Assembly: GCA_012798975.1 (NCBI GenBank) | Contig: JAAZME010000017.1 | Span: 1-10,225 of the forward strand | Length of the DNA stretch: 10,225 nucleotides | Direction of reading: 5' to 3' | Source of the DNA: Gallicola sp. | Lineage (GTDB): Bacteria; Bacillota; Clostridia; Tissierellales; Peptoniphilaceae | Shown: positions 1 to 6,939 of the stretch, one piece after another | Position numbering within the stretch: the first letter of the stretch is position 1 | How the letters are laid out: each line of letters starts with the position of its first letter | Made by a program: the position numbers and the translations under genes | Notes under the pieces: model-generated | Databases searched by the model: none | What the model saw: only the letters and a program-made list of their open reading frames with translations | Told to the model about the DNA's origin: nothing

Positions 1-454
1 AAACTTGGGGAGCACCGACAACGCTATAGCCGAAGTTGTTTTTCAGGGCTTGATAGATGGCCGCATAGCCCCCTTTGCTGCTTCCGGCAGTGATAATATG
101 GTCTTTTGATATTCCTCTTTCACAAGCGGTGTTTTTTATTAAAAAGCTTACAGCCCGGTCTAAGAAGAAGTCTCTCTTTTCTCCTAAGTAATAGGAGCCC
201 TCTACTCCATCCGGTCCGTAATTATCTAAGATAAAGAGTTTATTTGCCTGAATGTCTTGAAAGCTTTTTATATAGTTATACCGGGCTCCTGCTCCTTTTC
301 GCGAAAAACCGGAGAAAGTTACGATGAGATAGGGGCTGTCCTCTGGGAAAAACATATATTTCAAGGGCTTGTCTTCCAGAGTGAATTTATGTTCATATTT
401 TAATTTTAAAAGTTCTACTTTTGCCATAGAGAAAATTTTCTTTATTATTTTCAT
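1..454 (-). CDS. Alpha/beta-hydrolase-like protein with GSSKGG elbow (XcbB/CpsF- or Asp2-like), 3' end outside window
   Basis: The reverse strand is open from an ATG at 454-452 to the window edge, giving 151 visible residues. A ribosome binding site reading AAGAGAGGTG lies at 470-461, seven bases before the start. The N-terminus (residues 1-20) is basic and is not a clear signal peptide. A beta strand near 42-50 (YLIVTFSGF) is followed by a Tyr/Arg-rich segment, and residues 119-129 read HIITAGSSKGG. This is a G-x-S-x-G-G nucleophile elbow with Ser126 as the likely catalytic residue. SSKGG elbows of this form are known in XcbB/CpsF-type capsule proteins and in Asp2 of the accessory Sec system, so I infer a surface-glycan or glycoprotein-linked hydrolase/acyltransferase. 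The Asp/His of the triad would lie beyond the window. It is divergent from the membrane-protein operon at 599, which also looks like an envelope function. The fold call is fairly sure; the specific family is uncertain. Confidence 0.75.
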   Translation of the reverse strand, partial: MKIIKKIFSMAKVELLKLKYEHKFTLEDKPLKYMFFPEDSPYLIVTFSGFSRKGAGARYNYIKSFQDIQANKLFILDNYGPDGVEGSYYLGEKRDFFLDRAVSFLIKNTACERGISKDHIITAGSSKGGYAAIYQALKNNFGYSVVGAPQV

Positions 455-598
455 GGGATTCACCTCTCTTAGAATATACTATATTTGAAAGTATTATTGA
501 ATAGAAGTGGCATGATGATTATGTTTTAGCGGAAAGAATGAAAGGAATTCTTTCTTATGATACTATCAAAGTAGAGATTATTTTAGCGAGGTAAAGAG
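455..598. promoter_or_regulatory. Divergent promoter region with an 8-bp inverted repeat
   Basis: This 144-base gap separates two divergent genes and must hold the promoters of both unless they are read through. An exact inverted repeat (GAAAGAAT at 532-539, ATTCTTTC at 547-554, loop 7) sits immediately upstream of a TATGAT hexamer at 556-561, which could be the -10 of the plus-strand operon. No good -35 is visible 16-18 bases upstream of it, so activation or repression at the repeat is possible. On the minus strand, TATAGT (483-478) and TATATT (478-473) lie just before the ribosome binding site of the leftward gene, also without a clear -35. The individual elements are guesses; the inverted repeat is directly seen. 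Confidence 0.35.
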
Positions 599-2068
599 AT
601 GGAAAAGAAAAAATACGATTACTATTTATATACAGTAATGGCTGTAACAGCTGTTATACTTTTTTTTATGATGTTGCATGCACAGCCCAGCGGTACGGAT
701 TGGTATCGTGTTGGTTTTAGAGATAGAAGTCCATCCGGCTTTCTCGGGCTTTTAGGGCAGCAGTATCAGAATGTGGACGGGAAAGTGTTGGGGAATCTTT
801 TCTCTTATCTTCTTATGGTACCGGAATGGCTGAGAGATCTTGTTAAAGCCTTGTTTATCCTAGGAACGATTTTTGTGATTTGGGGAATGTCTAAACGTAA
901 AGATACGATGAGTTTTTTAGCAGTGTTTCTGTTTTTTACAGCCTTTTCGATACCCCTGCTCTCACAAGTTCTTTTCTGGAATACAGGTTTTTTCTATCAA
1001 GTATTTCCAGTTTATTTCTTTCTGATCTACTTTCTATGGATGAAGATGGGTCAGGGAGATCCAGAAAGAAAAAGAGAAATTCCTCTGGCAGTATTCTTCT
1101 TTTTTTTAGGGATGGCATCTTGTCTTTTCGCCGAGACCCTTACCTTAGTATTTTTACCCTTAAGTTTTGTGTTTTTGGTGTATGAAAAGAGGGGTACCGG
1201 CAAGATATCTATAGAGGCAATATGCTGGAGCGTTGGAACGGTTATCGGTACGATTATTCTTTTTTCTTCTCCGGCCACATCTTTAGAAGGGTTGACTGTT
1301 TTTGCCAATGAAACCGGGGTTGCTTCCGACAATTTTATTGAATATTATCACAACTTTAGAGCGGCATCTCCTTTTACTAATCTTTCCGTATTTGTAGTGA
1401 TTCTTATAGGGATTATCAGCCGCTATCGCAAAAACTACACGAAGCTGGATCTTCCTATGGCTGTTATTGCTGGGTGCTTCTTCCTCTATGCTCTTTTAAC
1501 GAAGGTGGTTCCTTTGGAATTCTTTCAGTTAAACAGTATCTATAGAGGCAGCGACAGCTCCATGATGAAGCTTGATTTTATAGTGCATGCGGCCTTTTGT
1601 TTATATCTCATGATTTACGGTTTCCACGGGATTGAAAACGGAGAGAACCGGCGAACCTGGTTTTTGGTTTTATCAGGAATCTTTATCAATTTTATGATCA
1701 ATCTTTTTATCCATTCGCCTTTAGCAAAGGACTACTATCTGATGATGATATTTTTTATGATCTTGGCTGTTTTGTCTTTTGATGAAGACATGTTCGGGAA
1801 AAAGCAGTTTAACCGGTATCTTATTGCTGTGGGATCGGCACTGTTGATACTTATACTCGCAAGAAGGGCCGTCCCTATGATAGAGAATGAAAATCAGTAT
1901 AATGTAAATTTATTGTGCATAAAAAATACAATGGATAAGGGCGGACTTGAAATACAAGTCAAAAACTATCCTCATCCGGAATTTATCGTAGATCCGGATA
2001 ATAGGAGAATGATGAATGGGTTTTATTATAATGAACCGGGAGATTTAATAATTAAGACAGAAGAGTAG
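599..2068 (+). CDS. Polytopic membrane protein, DUF6056-like (possible GT-C-type glycan enzyme)
   Basis: This 489-residue protein is dominated by hydrophobic segments, about 11-12 by eye, near residues 10-27, 78-97, 103-121, 133-148, 163-195 (probably two), 205-223, 262-276, 287-303, 325-342, 352-370, 379-393 and 404-421. A hydrophilic tail of about 65 residues follows (424-489). A loop after the first helix contains Asp34, Asp60 and the segment GKVLGNLFSYL (61-71). This is followed by FWNTGFFYQVFP (126-137), the pattern I associate with DUF6056 proteins, which resemble GT-C glycosyltransferase-type membrane enzymes. That is a family resemblance from memory, not a search result, and substrate and activity are unknown. 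The ATG has GAGGT at 588-592. The stop codon at 2066-2068 overlaps the ribosome binding site of the mscS-like gene, so the two are co-transcribed and probably translationally linked. The divergent hydrolase-like gene upstream fits a surface-polysaccharide context. Confidence 0.7.
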   Translation: MEKKKYDYYLYTVMAVTAVILFFMMLHAQPSGTDWYRVGFRDRSPSGFLGLLGQQYQNVDGKVLGNLFSYLLMVPEWLRDLVKALFILGTIFVIWGMSKRKDTMSFLAVFLFFTAFSIPLLSQVLFWNTGFFYQVFPVYFFLIYFLWMKMGQGDPERKREIPLAVFFFFLGMASCLFAETLTLVFLPLSFVFLVYEKRGTGKISIEAICWSVGTVIGTIILFSSPATSLEGLTVFANETGVASDNFIEYYHNFRAASPFTNLSVFVVILIGIISRYRKNYTKLDLPMAVIAGCFFLYALLTKVVPLEFFQLNSIYRGSDSSMMKLDFIVHAAFCLYLMIYGFHGIENGENRRTWFLVLSGIFINFMINLFIHSPLAKDYYLMMIFFMILAVLSFDEDMFGKKQFNRYLIAVGSALLILILARRAVPMIENENQYNVNLLCIKNTMDKGGLEIQVKNYPHPEFIVDPDNRRMMNGFYYNEPGDLIIKTEE

Positions 2069-2076
2069 GTATCTGT

Positions 2077-2979
2077 ATGGATGAATACACAAAAATTCAA
2101 GAGATGGCGGAAGAAATAAAAAAATTAAGAGAAGAAATTGCTACTGAAACTGTACAATTTCAATGGTTTGATCTGTTTAAGCGTGTGGCAGCGGCTATCC
2201 TGATTTTTATTATCGGGATGTATATTATACGTTTTTTACGAAAGCTCTTTCATAATTTTTTAATAAAGAAAAATTCAAGCCATGGGTTCAGACATTTTGC
2301 GGATGTCGCCTTTAAAATCGGTCTTTATATTATCCTGCTCACAGCAATCGCCTCGGTGTTGGGGATTGAAACGGCATCGATTGCTGCTTTAGTTGCATCG
2401 ATCGGGCTGACGATAGGTTTGGCTCTGCAGGGAAGCTTATCGGATTTGGCAAGCGGAATTCTCTTAGTAACCCTGCATCAGATACGGCGGGGAAATTATG
2501 TTTATTTGGCAGGCAATAAAGATCAGTTTCTGGAAGTAGACGAAATACGTTTATTTTACACCAGCTTTCTCACTGTTACAAAATCAAGACTCTATATCCC
2601 GAACTCAAAAGTTCTGAATGAGAAGATAGAAAATCTTTCGGTGATCGGAAAAACAAAGGTGGAAGTGGATATCGGAATTAGTTATGATTCCGATATGAAA
2701 CAAGCTAAAAGGATTATGGAAAGGGTATTTGCGGAAAATGAATATATATTATCCGAGGAAAATGAAGTGTTTATAAAGAATTTAGAGGACAGTTCAGTTA
2801 CGATAACAGGAAGAGCATGGGTGATGCCCCAAGATTATCTTAAGGCAAAGTTTTCGATTACGGAGAGGATAAAAGAGATCTATGATGAGGAAGGGATTGT
2901 TATACCCTATCCTCAGATGGATGTATATCTTCAAAATACAGAGAGTAAAAGGCAGAGTAAAGGAGCAGAAGAGTTATGA
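2077..2979 (+). CDS. mscS: MscS-family small-conductance mechanosensitive channel
   Basis: The 300-residue protein (E. coli MscS has 286) is a homo-oligomeric inner-membrane channel type that opens under membrane tension and releases solutes on osmotic downshock. The N-terminus (1-30) is a charged amphipathic helix, TM1 is about 36-55 and TM2 about 76-95. The pore helix TM3 covers about 98-132 and contains the diagnostic GLALQGSLSDLASG (114-127), nearly identical to the MscS glycine/alanine pore motif. The beta domain follows (RRGNYVYLAG, 137-146), with the conserved IPNS at 174-177. The C-terminal alpha/beta domain runs from about 192 to 286, then a short charged tail. AGGT at 2067-2070 is the ribosome binding site, six bases before ATG and overlapping the previous stop. 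Its own stop overlaps the next start (ATGA), so it is the middle gene of a three-gene operon. Family assignment is secure; the gating properties cannot be inferred. Confidence 0.95.
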   Translation: MDEYTKIQEMAEEIKKLREEIATETVQFQWFDLFKRVAAAILIFIIGMYIIRFLRKLFHNFLIKKNSSHGFRHFADVAFKIGLYIILLTAIASVLGIETASIAALVASIGLTIGLALQGSLSDLASGILLVTLHQIRRGNYVYLAGNKDQFLEVDEIRLFYTSFLTVTKSRLYIPNSKVLNEKIENLSVIGKTKVEVDIGISYDSDMKQAKRIMERVFAENEYILSEENEVFIKNLEDSSVTITGRAWVMPQDYLKAKFSITERIKEIYDEEGIVIPYPQMDVYLQNTESKRQSKGAEEL

Positions 2980-3851
2980 TCACGGGATTAATAGGAGCGG
3001 GAGCAGTAGGCAGTTCGCTGCTGTATTTTGGAGCAGAGAAGGGACATGATACCATCCTGCTGGGAGACCCTGATCGATTGGAAAAATATAAAAGTGGAAT
3101 CCGGATCAATGGCAGAGATATTGAGGTGCAGGTTCAAGAAAAGAAGGATCAACCGCTGGATATCCTGTTTCTATCGGTGAAATCTGTAGATTTTGAGCAG
3201 GCAGTAGAAAACCTTGAGAAGTCCATCGATAAGAAAACGATCATTGTATCCTTAATGAACGGAGTGTCGACGGAGACAGAGCTTAGAAAGAGATTCACAA
3301 ACCCTGTTGTTCATGCAGTGGTACGAGGTTCCTTTAGCCGTGGGAAAGAGGGAACCGTTTTTAAAGAAGATCAAATCAATATCACCATCGGTTCGGAGGG
3401 TAAAAATAAAGAAGCCGTAACAAAAGTCGAAGCATTTCTAAAACAGATCAGCTATCCTTATATTCTTTCTGAAGATATTATTACAAATATGTGGAGCAAG
3501 TTCTGCATCAATGTTTCTGAAAATCTAATCGCTGCTGTGCTGGATTTTAATTATGGACAGATGAAGAAGAAAGAGATTCTAGAAGCTGTAAAACTGGTGC
3601 AAAGAGAAGTCGTTGAGGTAGGCAGGCACTACGGAGCGAAATTATCGGAAGAGAATATATCGGATAATATTAAGGCATTGATAGAAGAGATAGACGAAGG
3701 AGTTCCATCCACCCTCCAGGATCTTAGAGCCGGCAGAAAGACAGAAGTGGATTTGTTTGCAGGAGAAATGATCCGCCTAGGGGAAAAGGCAGGGATCGAA
3801 ACCCCTTATTCCAAACTTTTGTACTATCTGGTGAAGGGAAAAGAACAATAG
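2976..3851 (+). CDS. panE: 2-dehydropantoate 2-reductase (ketopantoate reductase, PanE/ApbA family)
   Basis: The 291-residue cytosolic NADPH-dependent oxidoreductase would reduce 2-dehydropantoate to pantoate in pantothenate/coenzyme A synthesis. The N-terminal Rossmann motif is GLIGAGAVG (4-12). LMNGV at 93-97 places Asn95 where the family has its cofactor/substrate Asn. The catalytic Lys is Lys175 in NMWSKFCINVSEN (171-183), with Asn179 and Asn183 nearby. STLQDL (245-250) and RKTEVDLFAGE (254-264) supply the Ser245 and Glu257 that correspond to the substrate-binding Ser and acid of E. coli PanE (303 aa). All key residues are present. The start ATG overlaps the mscS stop by four bases (ATGA), with AAAGGAG at 2959-2965. 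No panB, panC or panD lies nearby. PanE-like paralogues acting on other 2-oxo acids exist, so pantoate synthesis is likely but not proven. Confidence 0.88.
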   Translation: MITGLIGAGAVGSSLLYFGAEKGHDTILLGDPDRLEKYKSGIRINGRDIEVQVQEKKDQPLDILFLSVKSVDFEQAVENLEKSIDKKTIIVSLMNGVSTETELRKRFTNPVVHAVVRGSFSRGKEGTVFKEDQINITIGSEGKNKEAVTKVEAFLKQISYPYILSEDIITNMWSKFCINVSENLIAAVLDFNYGQMKKKEILEAVKLVQREVVEVGRHYGAKLSEENISDNIKALIEEIDEGVPSTLQDLRAGRKTEVDLFAGEMIRLGEKAGIETPYSKLLYYLVKGKEQ

Positions 3852-3875
3852 AATAAAAGTGCAGATAATGATATC

Positions 3876-3911
3876 TTGACAGGTTTACTCAGGATAAAGA
3901 GTTTGTATAAA
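3876..3911 (+). promoter_or_regulatory. Possible promoter between panE and its terminator
   Basis: A perfect TTGACA occurs at 3876-3881, but the best -10 candidate, TATAAA at 3906-3911, is 24 bases away. TTTACT at 3884-3889 lies 16 bases before TATAAA and is a weaker but correctly spaced -35. If active, a transcript starting near 3918 would run about 100 bases to the terminator ending at 4017, with no good open reading frame. This is weak evidence based on hexamer matching only. Confidence 0.25.
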
Positions 3912-3976
3912 TACAGGTCTAAGTGTTCTATTTACTTCTTTTCGACTTTCCAAGAAGATAAAAAATATTTACTACT

Positions 3977-4017
3977 AAAAAATCCTTGTTTTCGAATTCA
4001 AAAACAAGGATTTTTTT
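3977..4017 (+). terminator. Intrinsic terminator of the DUF6056-mscS-panE operon (symmetric)
   Basis: A perfect 16-bp inverted repeat (3977-3992 pairing with 4001-4016, loop of 8) has core ATCCTTGTTTT / AAAACAAGGAT. It is followed by a T run through 4017 and further T-rich sequence to 4024. The left flank is an A run, so the hairpin can also terminate leftward transcription. It lies 125 bases after the panE stop. The stem is AT-rich but long. Confidence 0.85.
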
Positions 4018-4059
4018 GTTTTTTATATGTACGCAAACTTTTGAGGCAAAGGCGAAAAT

Positions 4060-4098
4060 ATTCCCCTCTCTTCCCTAACATACTCCACACTTTTTTAA
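4060..4098 (-). repeat. Intergenic G/A-rich heptad repeat, copy 1
   Basis: Read on the minus strand, this stretch is AAAAAGTGTGGAGTATG, then TTAGGG, then AAGAGAGGGGAAT. It matches the copies at 6737-6772 (plus) and 7465-7502 (minus) in the order of its blocks: A run, GTGTGGAG or a close variant, a T/A/G spacer, then GAGAGGGGA. Units of seven bases such as GTGTGGA and GAGGGGA recur. It lies between the operon terminator and the ppk2 promoter, with no gene on its strand upstream in this interval. Confidence 0.6.
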
Positions 4099-4117
4099 TG
4101 TTTCTTCTACTCTTTAT

Positions 4118-4146
4118 TTGCATATACAGCCGTTTCTTAGTATAAT
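4118..4146 (+). promoter_or_regulatory. Promoter of the ppk2-transglutaminase operon
   Basis: TTGCAT (4118-4123) and a perfect TATAAT (4141-4146) are separated by the optimal 17 bases. Transcription would start near 4153, giving a leader of about 37 bases before the ATG at 4190. It is the best sigma-A-like promoter in the window, and it rules out the upstream TTG at 4118 as a start codon. Confidence 0.8.
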
Positions 4147-4189
4147 CAGTACAAATTTAGGATCCGTTCAGAAGGAAGGGGCAGGCTAT

Positions 4190-5692
4190 ATGATTAAGGA
4201 TTTTGATTTTAAAGATGTAGATAATACCTATTCGAATTTTAAGACCAAGGATTTAGCAGAACAGCTGGCTGTATTGCAAAGACAGTGTACTTATATGAAA
4301 ATCCCTGTGATGATTATCGTGGATGGTTTTGAATCTGCAGGAAAAGGCGCTGTTATTAATGATCTTGTAAGAGAATTAGATACGAAACACTTTATTGTTC
4401 ATGTGTTTGAAAGCTTAAGATATGAGGATTTGGTAAGACCTTATACATGGCGTTTATGGACAAGAATTCCGCCTCGCGGAGATTTTGCTGTATTTGACAG
4501 AAGCCATTACCATCAGGTAAAGATGAATGCAGATCAGTCGAAAGAAGAAATCGATAAACAGCTGGAGCATCTTTTAGATGTAGAAGATACCTTAATGAAC
4601 GACGGGATGATTATTCTGAAGTTCTTTCTAAATATAACGGAAGAAACTCAGACGGAACGCCTTAAGGTGTTGGAAAAAGATGAAGACCGGGATTTTCTAG
4701 TGGACGATTTCGACCGAAAAGAAAATAAGAATTTTAAGAAATATTTTAAGCATTATGATTATATTCTAGAAGAAACAAATACGTTTAGAGCTCCTTGGCA
4801 TATTGTTTCAGGGGAGAATATTAAAGAGGCATCGAAATGTGTTTTAGGTCTTTCTATTAAAGAAATACAAAAAGGCATCGACTATTTATTAGGATTAAAA
4901 GAAACGGGAGATATTTTTGTTCGGGATTATCAAAAGAATCCCACTCATCTCCAGGAACTTCGTACAGATCTTATGCTTTCAAAGGATAAGTACGATAAAA
5001 AAATCGACGAACTTCAAGAAGAAGTCCAGCAGCTGGGGTATCGGCTGTTTAAGCATAAAATTCCTTCTGTGATAGTCTTTGAAGGAATGGATGCGGCTGG
5101 AAAAGGCGGAGCGATTAAAAGGCTTACAAAACCTATCGACCCAAGAGGTTATCGTGTCAACCCTACGTCAGCACCATCGGAGACAGAAAACAATCGTCAT
5201 TATTTGTGGAGATTTTATATGAATTTTCCGAAAAAAGGGCGGATGACTATATTTGACCGATCTTGGTATGGCCGTGTTATGGTGGAAAGAGTAGAAGGTT
5301 TTGCGGATATACAAGAATGGGAACGAGCCTATGATGAGATCAATGCGATGGAAAAAGAGCTTGCGGATTTTAATACCTTGGTTGTAAAGTACTTTATTTA
5401 TATCGATAAAGAGGAGCAGCTGGAACGGTTTAAAAGCCGTCAGAAAGAGAAACCCTATAAGTTGACTGACGAAGACTGGCGAAATCGTGAAAAATGGGAT
5501 CAGTATGTAGAAGCGATGAACGAAATGATCGATCGTACGAATACAAAGGAAGCTCCATGGGTACTGATTGAAGGAAATGACAAGAAGTATGCCCGTATTA
5601 AAATCCTTGAAGATTTTATTCAAAGGGCGGAAGCGATCTGCCAGAAAAATGAAATAGAAAAAAATGAAAAGGAAAAGAAAGAAAAGAAATAA
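4190..5692 (+). CDS. Two-domain polyphosphate kinase 2 (polyphosphate:AMP phosphotransferase type)
   Basis: The 500-residue protein contains two PPK2 (P-loop) modules in tandem, the arrangement known for polyphosphate:AMP phosphotransferases (class II PPK2), which make ADP from AMP and polyphosphate. The N-terminal module has Walker A GFESAGKG (46-53) and the Walker B-like DRSHYH (103-108). The C-terminal module has EGMDAAGKGG (298-307), the lid segment DPRGYRVNP (317-325) and DRSWYGRV (356-363), closer to the family consensus. The tail (486-500) is strongly Lys/Glu-rich and may be disordered or bind polyanion. I place the start at ATG 4190 because AAGGAAGGGG (4172-4181) precedes it by eight bases. 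The in-frame TTG 72 bases upstream is part of the -35 box and would not be transcribed. It is first in an operon with the transglutaminase-like gene. The family is secure; the nucleotide specificity is inferred from the two-domain layout. Confidence 0.93.
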   Translation: MIKDFDFKDVDNTYSNFKTKDLAEQLAVLQRQCTYMKIPVMIIVDGFESAGKGAVINDLVRELDTKHFIVHVFESLRYEDLVRPYTWRLWTRIPPRGDFAVFDRSHYHQVKMNADQSKEEIDKQLEHLLDVEDTLMNDGMIILKFFLNITEETQTERLKVLEKDEDRDFLVDDFDRKENKNFKKYFKHYDYILEETNTFRAPWHIVSGENIKEASKCVLGLSIKEIQKGIDYLLGLKETGDIFVRDYQKNPTHLQELRTDLMLSKDKYDKKIDELQEEVQQLGYRLFKHKIPSVIVFEGMDAAGKGGAIKRLTKPIDPRGYRVNPTSAPSETENNRHYLWRFYMNFPKKGRMTIFDRSWYGRVMVERVEGFADIQEWERAYDEINAMEKELADFNTLVVKYFIYIDKEEQLERFKSRQKEKPYKLTDEDWRNREKWDQYVEAMNEMIDRTNTKEAPWVLIEGNDKKYARIKILEDFIQRAEAICQKNEIEKNEKEKKEKK

Positions 5693-5722
5693 CAGGATTT
5701 TGTAAAGGAATTCGGAGGCTTG

Positions 5723-6730
5723 ATGAAATCAATATTTAAAATTGTTATAACGTTTATACTATCAGTCCTTTTGTGGAATGTTATCCTTGCGCCCACATTG
5801 GAAAATATAAAACTTGGGCAGACAACGGCTTTAAATGTAGTATCTGGAGTTGTTGCTGAGAAAATACGATCCAGTTCAAAAAAAGAGCTGCCCAGTACAC
5901 CTCTTGCCCAGAATCGGGAAGATCAGAAAGAACTCATCTATATGCCGATCAGTGAAAAATCAGCCTTAAGCAATTCCATAAAAGTAGAAAAGGACAAGGA
6001 TGATGTTACGCTTCTTCGGTTCACTACAGAAAATTCCTACGAAGAAGTTCTAAGATATTTAGCTCATCTTCATGAAGGAAGAGTGAATCTTCATATTGAC
6101 GGGATCAAAACAAAAGAAGATCAAGAAAAGTATATGGACGGGCTGCAGGAAGCTTGGAAAAATAACAAGGCCTATCTCGATCCTAGAGAATCCTGGTCCG
6201 GCATGAAATGGTCCTATATTGATATACAGCCCTATAAAATATATTTGGAAATGGATTTTGTTCTTACGGCAGATGAACTAGCATATTTGGACAAGGTATT
6301 TCAGGAGAAGGCGGAGTATATAAGATCTAAAACCAGCGATCCTGTAAAACAGGCAGAGTTCGCTTATCAAACTACAGTAAAAGATATACAATACGATGAT
6401 TCCAGTGCCGGCGTAAAACTAGGGGTTCAAGAAAGCTGGGTTCCCAGAAATGCTTATACCGCTTGTAAAACAGGTACTGTTGTCTGTTCCGGTTATGTAG
6501 ATTATTATAACGGTATATTAGATGCGTTAGAAATCGGAAATCTATCTGTAGAAGGGGTCTATAAAAACAACAAGGGCGAGTCCATTCCCCACGCTTGGAC
6601 AGAAGTAAAAGCTCAGGATAAGTACTTCTATTCCGATCCAACTTTTGGCGACGGTTACAGAAACAGCGACGTGGTATGGGAATGGTTCTCTTTTACAGAG
6701 CTTAAAGACAGAGTTGAGGATGAACGGTAA
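5723..6730 (+). CDS. Membrane-anchored transglutaminase-like (Cys-His-Asp) protein
   Basis: The 335-residue protein begins with a basic end and one hydrophobic helix (about 5-23), best read as an uncleaved signal anchor that exports the rest. Residues 30-200 are hydrophilic, without a motif I recognise. The C-terminal part is a transglutaminase-like core: Cys255 in TVVCSGYVDYY (252-262), His290 in IPHAWTEV (288-295) and Asp305 in FYSDPTFGDGY (302-312), the expected order and spacing of the catalytic triad. Such cores in bacteria are mostly papain-fold proteases or amidases, less often cross-linking enzymes, so the reaction is not known. GGAGG at 5714-5718 is four bases from ATG 5723; a TTG directly before it would leave only one base, so ATG is preferred. 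It follows ppk2 by 30 bases and shares its promoter. A cell-surface role is inferred. Confidence 0.82.
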   Translation: MKSIFKIVITFILSVLLWNVILAPTLENIKLGQTTALNVVSGVVAEKIRSSSKKELPSTPLAQNREDQKELIYMPISEKSALSNSIKVEKDKDDVTLLRFTTENSYEEVLRYLAHLHEGRVNLHIDGIKTKEDQEKYMDGLQEAWKNNKAYLDPRESWSGMKWSYIDIQPYKIYLEMDFVLTADELAYLDKVFQEKAEYIRSKTSDPVKQAEFAYQTTVKDIQYDDSSAGVKLGVQESWVPRNAYTACKTGTVVCSGYVDYYNGILDALEIGNLSVEGVYKNNKGESIPHAWTEVKAQDKYFYSDPTFGDGYRNSDVVWEWFSFTELKDRVEDER

Positions 6731-6736
6731 AAGAAG

Positions 6737-6772
6737 AAAAATGTGTAGTGTGATAGTGGGGAGAGGGGAGTT
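6737..6772 (+). repeat. Intergenic G/A-rich heptad repeat, copy 2
   Basis: The sequence reads AAAAATGTGTAG, TGTGATA, GTGGGGA, GAGGGGAGTT: an A run followed by about four degenerate seven-base units ending in a GGGGAGTT block. It begins six bases after the stop codon of the transglutaminase-like gene, ahead of the hairpin at 6779-6805. It is inverted relative to the copy at 7465-7502, and the two flank the Rid gene. Confidence 0.65.
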
Positions 6773-6778
6773 GTTGAC

Positions 6779-6805
6779 GAAAAACGAGAAGTGCATTCGT
6801 TTTTC
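6779..6805 (+). terminator. Hairpin after the transglutaminase-like gene, possible terminator
   Basis: A perfect 9-bp stem (GAAAAACGA at 6779-6787, TCGTTTTTC at 6797-6805) encloses a 9-base loop. The T run is inside the right arm rather than after it (followed by TGCGGGG), so it is not a canonical intrinsic terminator. Its position 48 bases after the stop makes 3'-end formation the simplest role. Confidence 0.4.
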
Positions 6806-6876
6806 TGCGGGGTAAAAAGACGGACTCCTTTTGTGATAGTGTAAGGAAATAACCATGAATTTTATTGAAATAAAGG

Positions 6877-6909
6877 GTGGAAGAACTTCACGCGGTTTTC
6901 TGCTATAAT
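6877..6909 (+). promoter_or_regulatory. Extended -10 promoter of the Rid gene with a bulged inverted repeat upstream
   Basis: TGCTATAAT (6901-6909) is a perfect -10 with the TGn extension, 30 bases before the Rid start codon. No -35 match exists 16-18 bases upstream, as is usual for extended -10 promoters. An inverted repeat GTG(G)AAG-AA-CTTCAC (6877-6891) covers the -35 position and could be an operator. The promoter is well supported; the operator is speculative. Confidence 0.65.
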
Positions 6910-6939
6910 GAAAATAGAATAAATTTTAGGAGGTATTTT

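Noticed and set aside
4060..4098. CRISPR or mobile-element origin for the heptad repeats
   Set aside because: There are no equal spacers, no exact direct repeats, no terminal inverted repeats and no transposase; the copies are solitary and degenerate.
3876..4145. An open frame of about 89 codons between panE and ppk2
   Set aside because: It starts at a TTG without a ribosome binding site, runs through the terminator hairpin, the heptad repeat and the ppk2 promoter, and its low-complexity product resembles nothing.
5168..5623. A 151-codon open frame antisense to ppk2
   Set aside because: It lies wholly inside a clearly coding gene on the other strand, with no family resemblance and a composition expected from a reverse frame.
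6755..6772. G-quadruplex in GTGGGGAGAGGGGAG
   Set aside because: Only two runs of four G are present, not enough for a standard intramolecular quadruplex.
6855..6908. A 17-codon frame (ATG 6855) with AAGGA upstream, ending inside TATAAT of the Rid promoter
   Set aside because: It is very short, the product is unrecognised, and no promoter is evident. It ends in promoter DNA and most likely occurs by chance.
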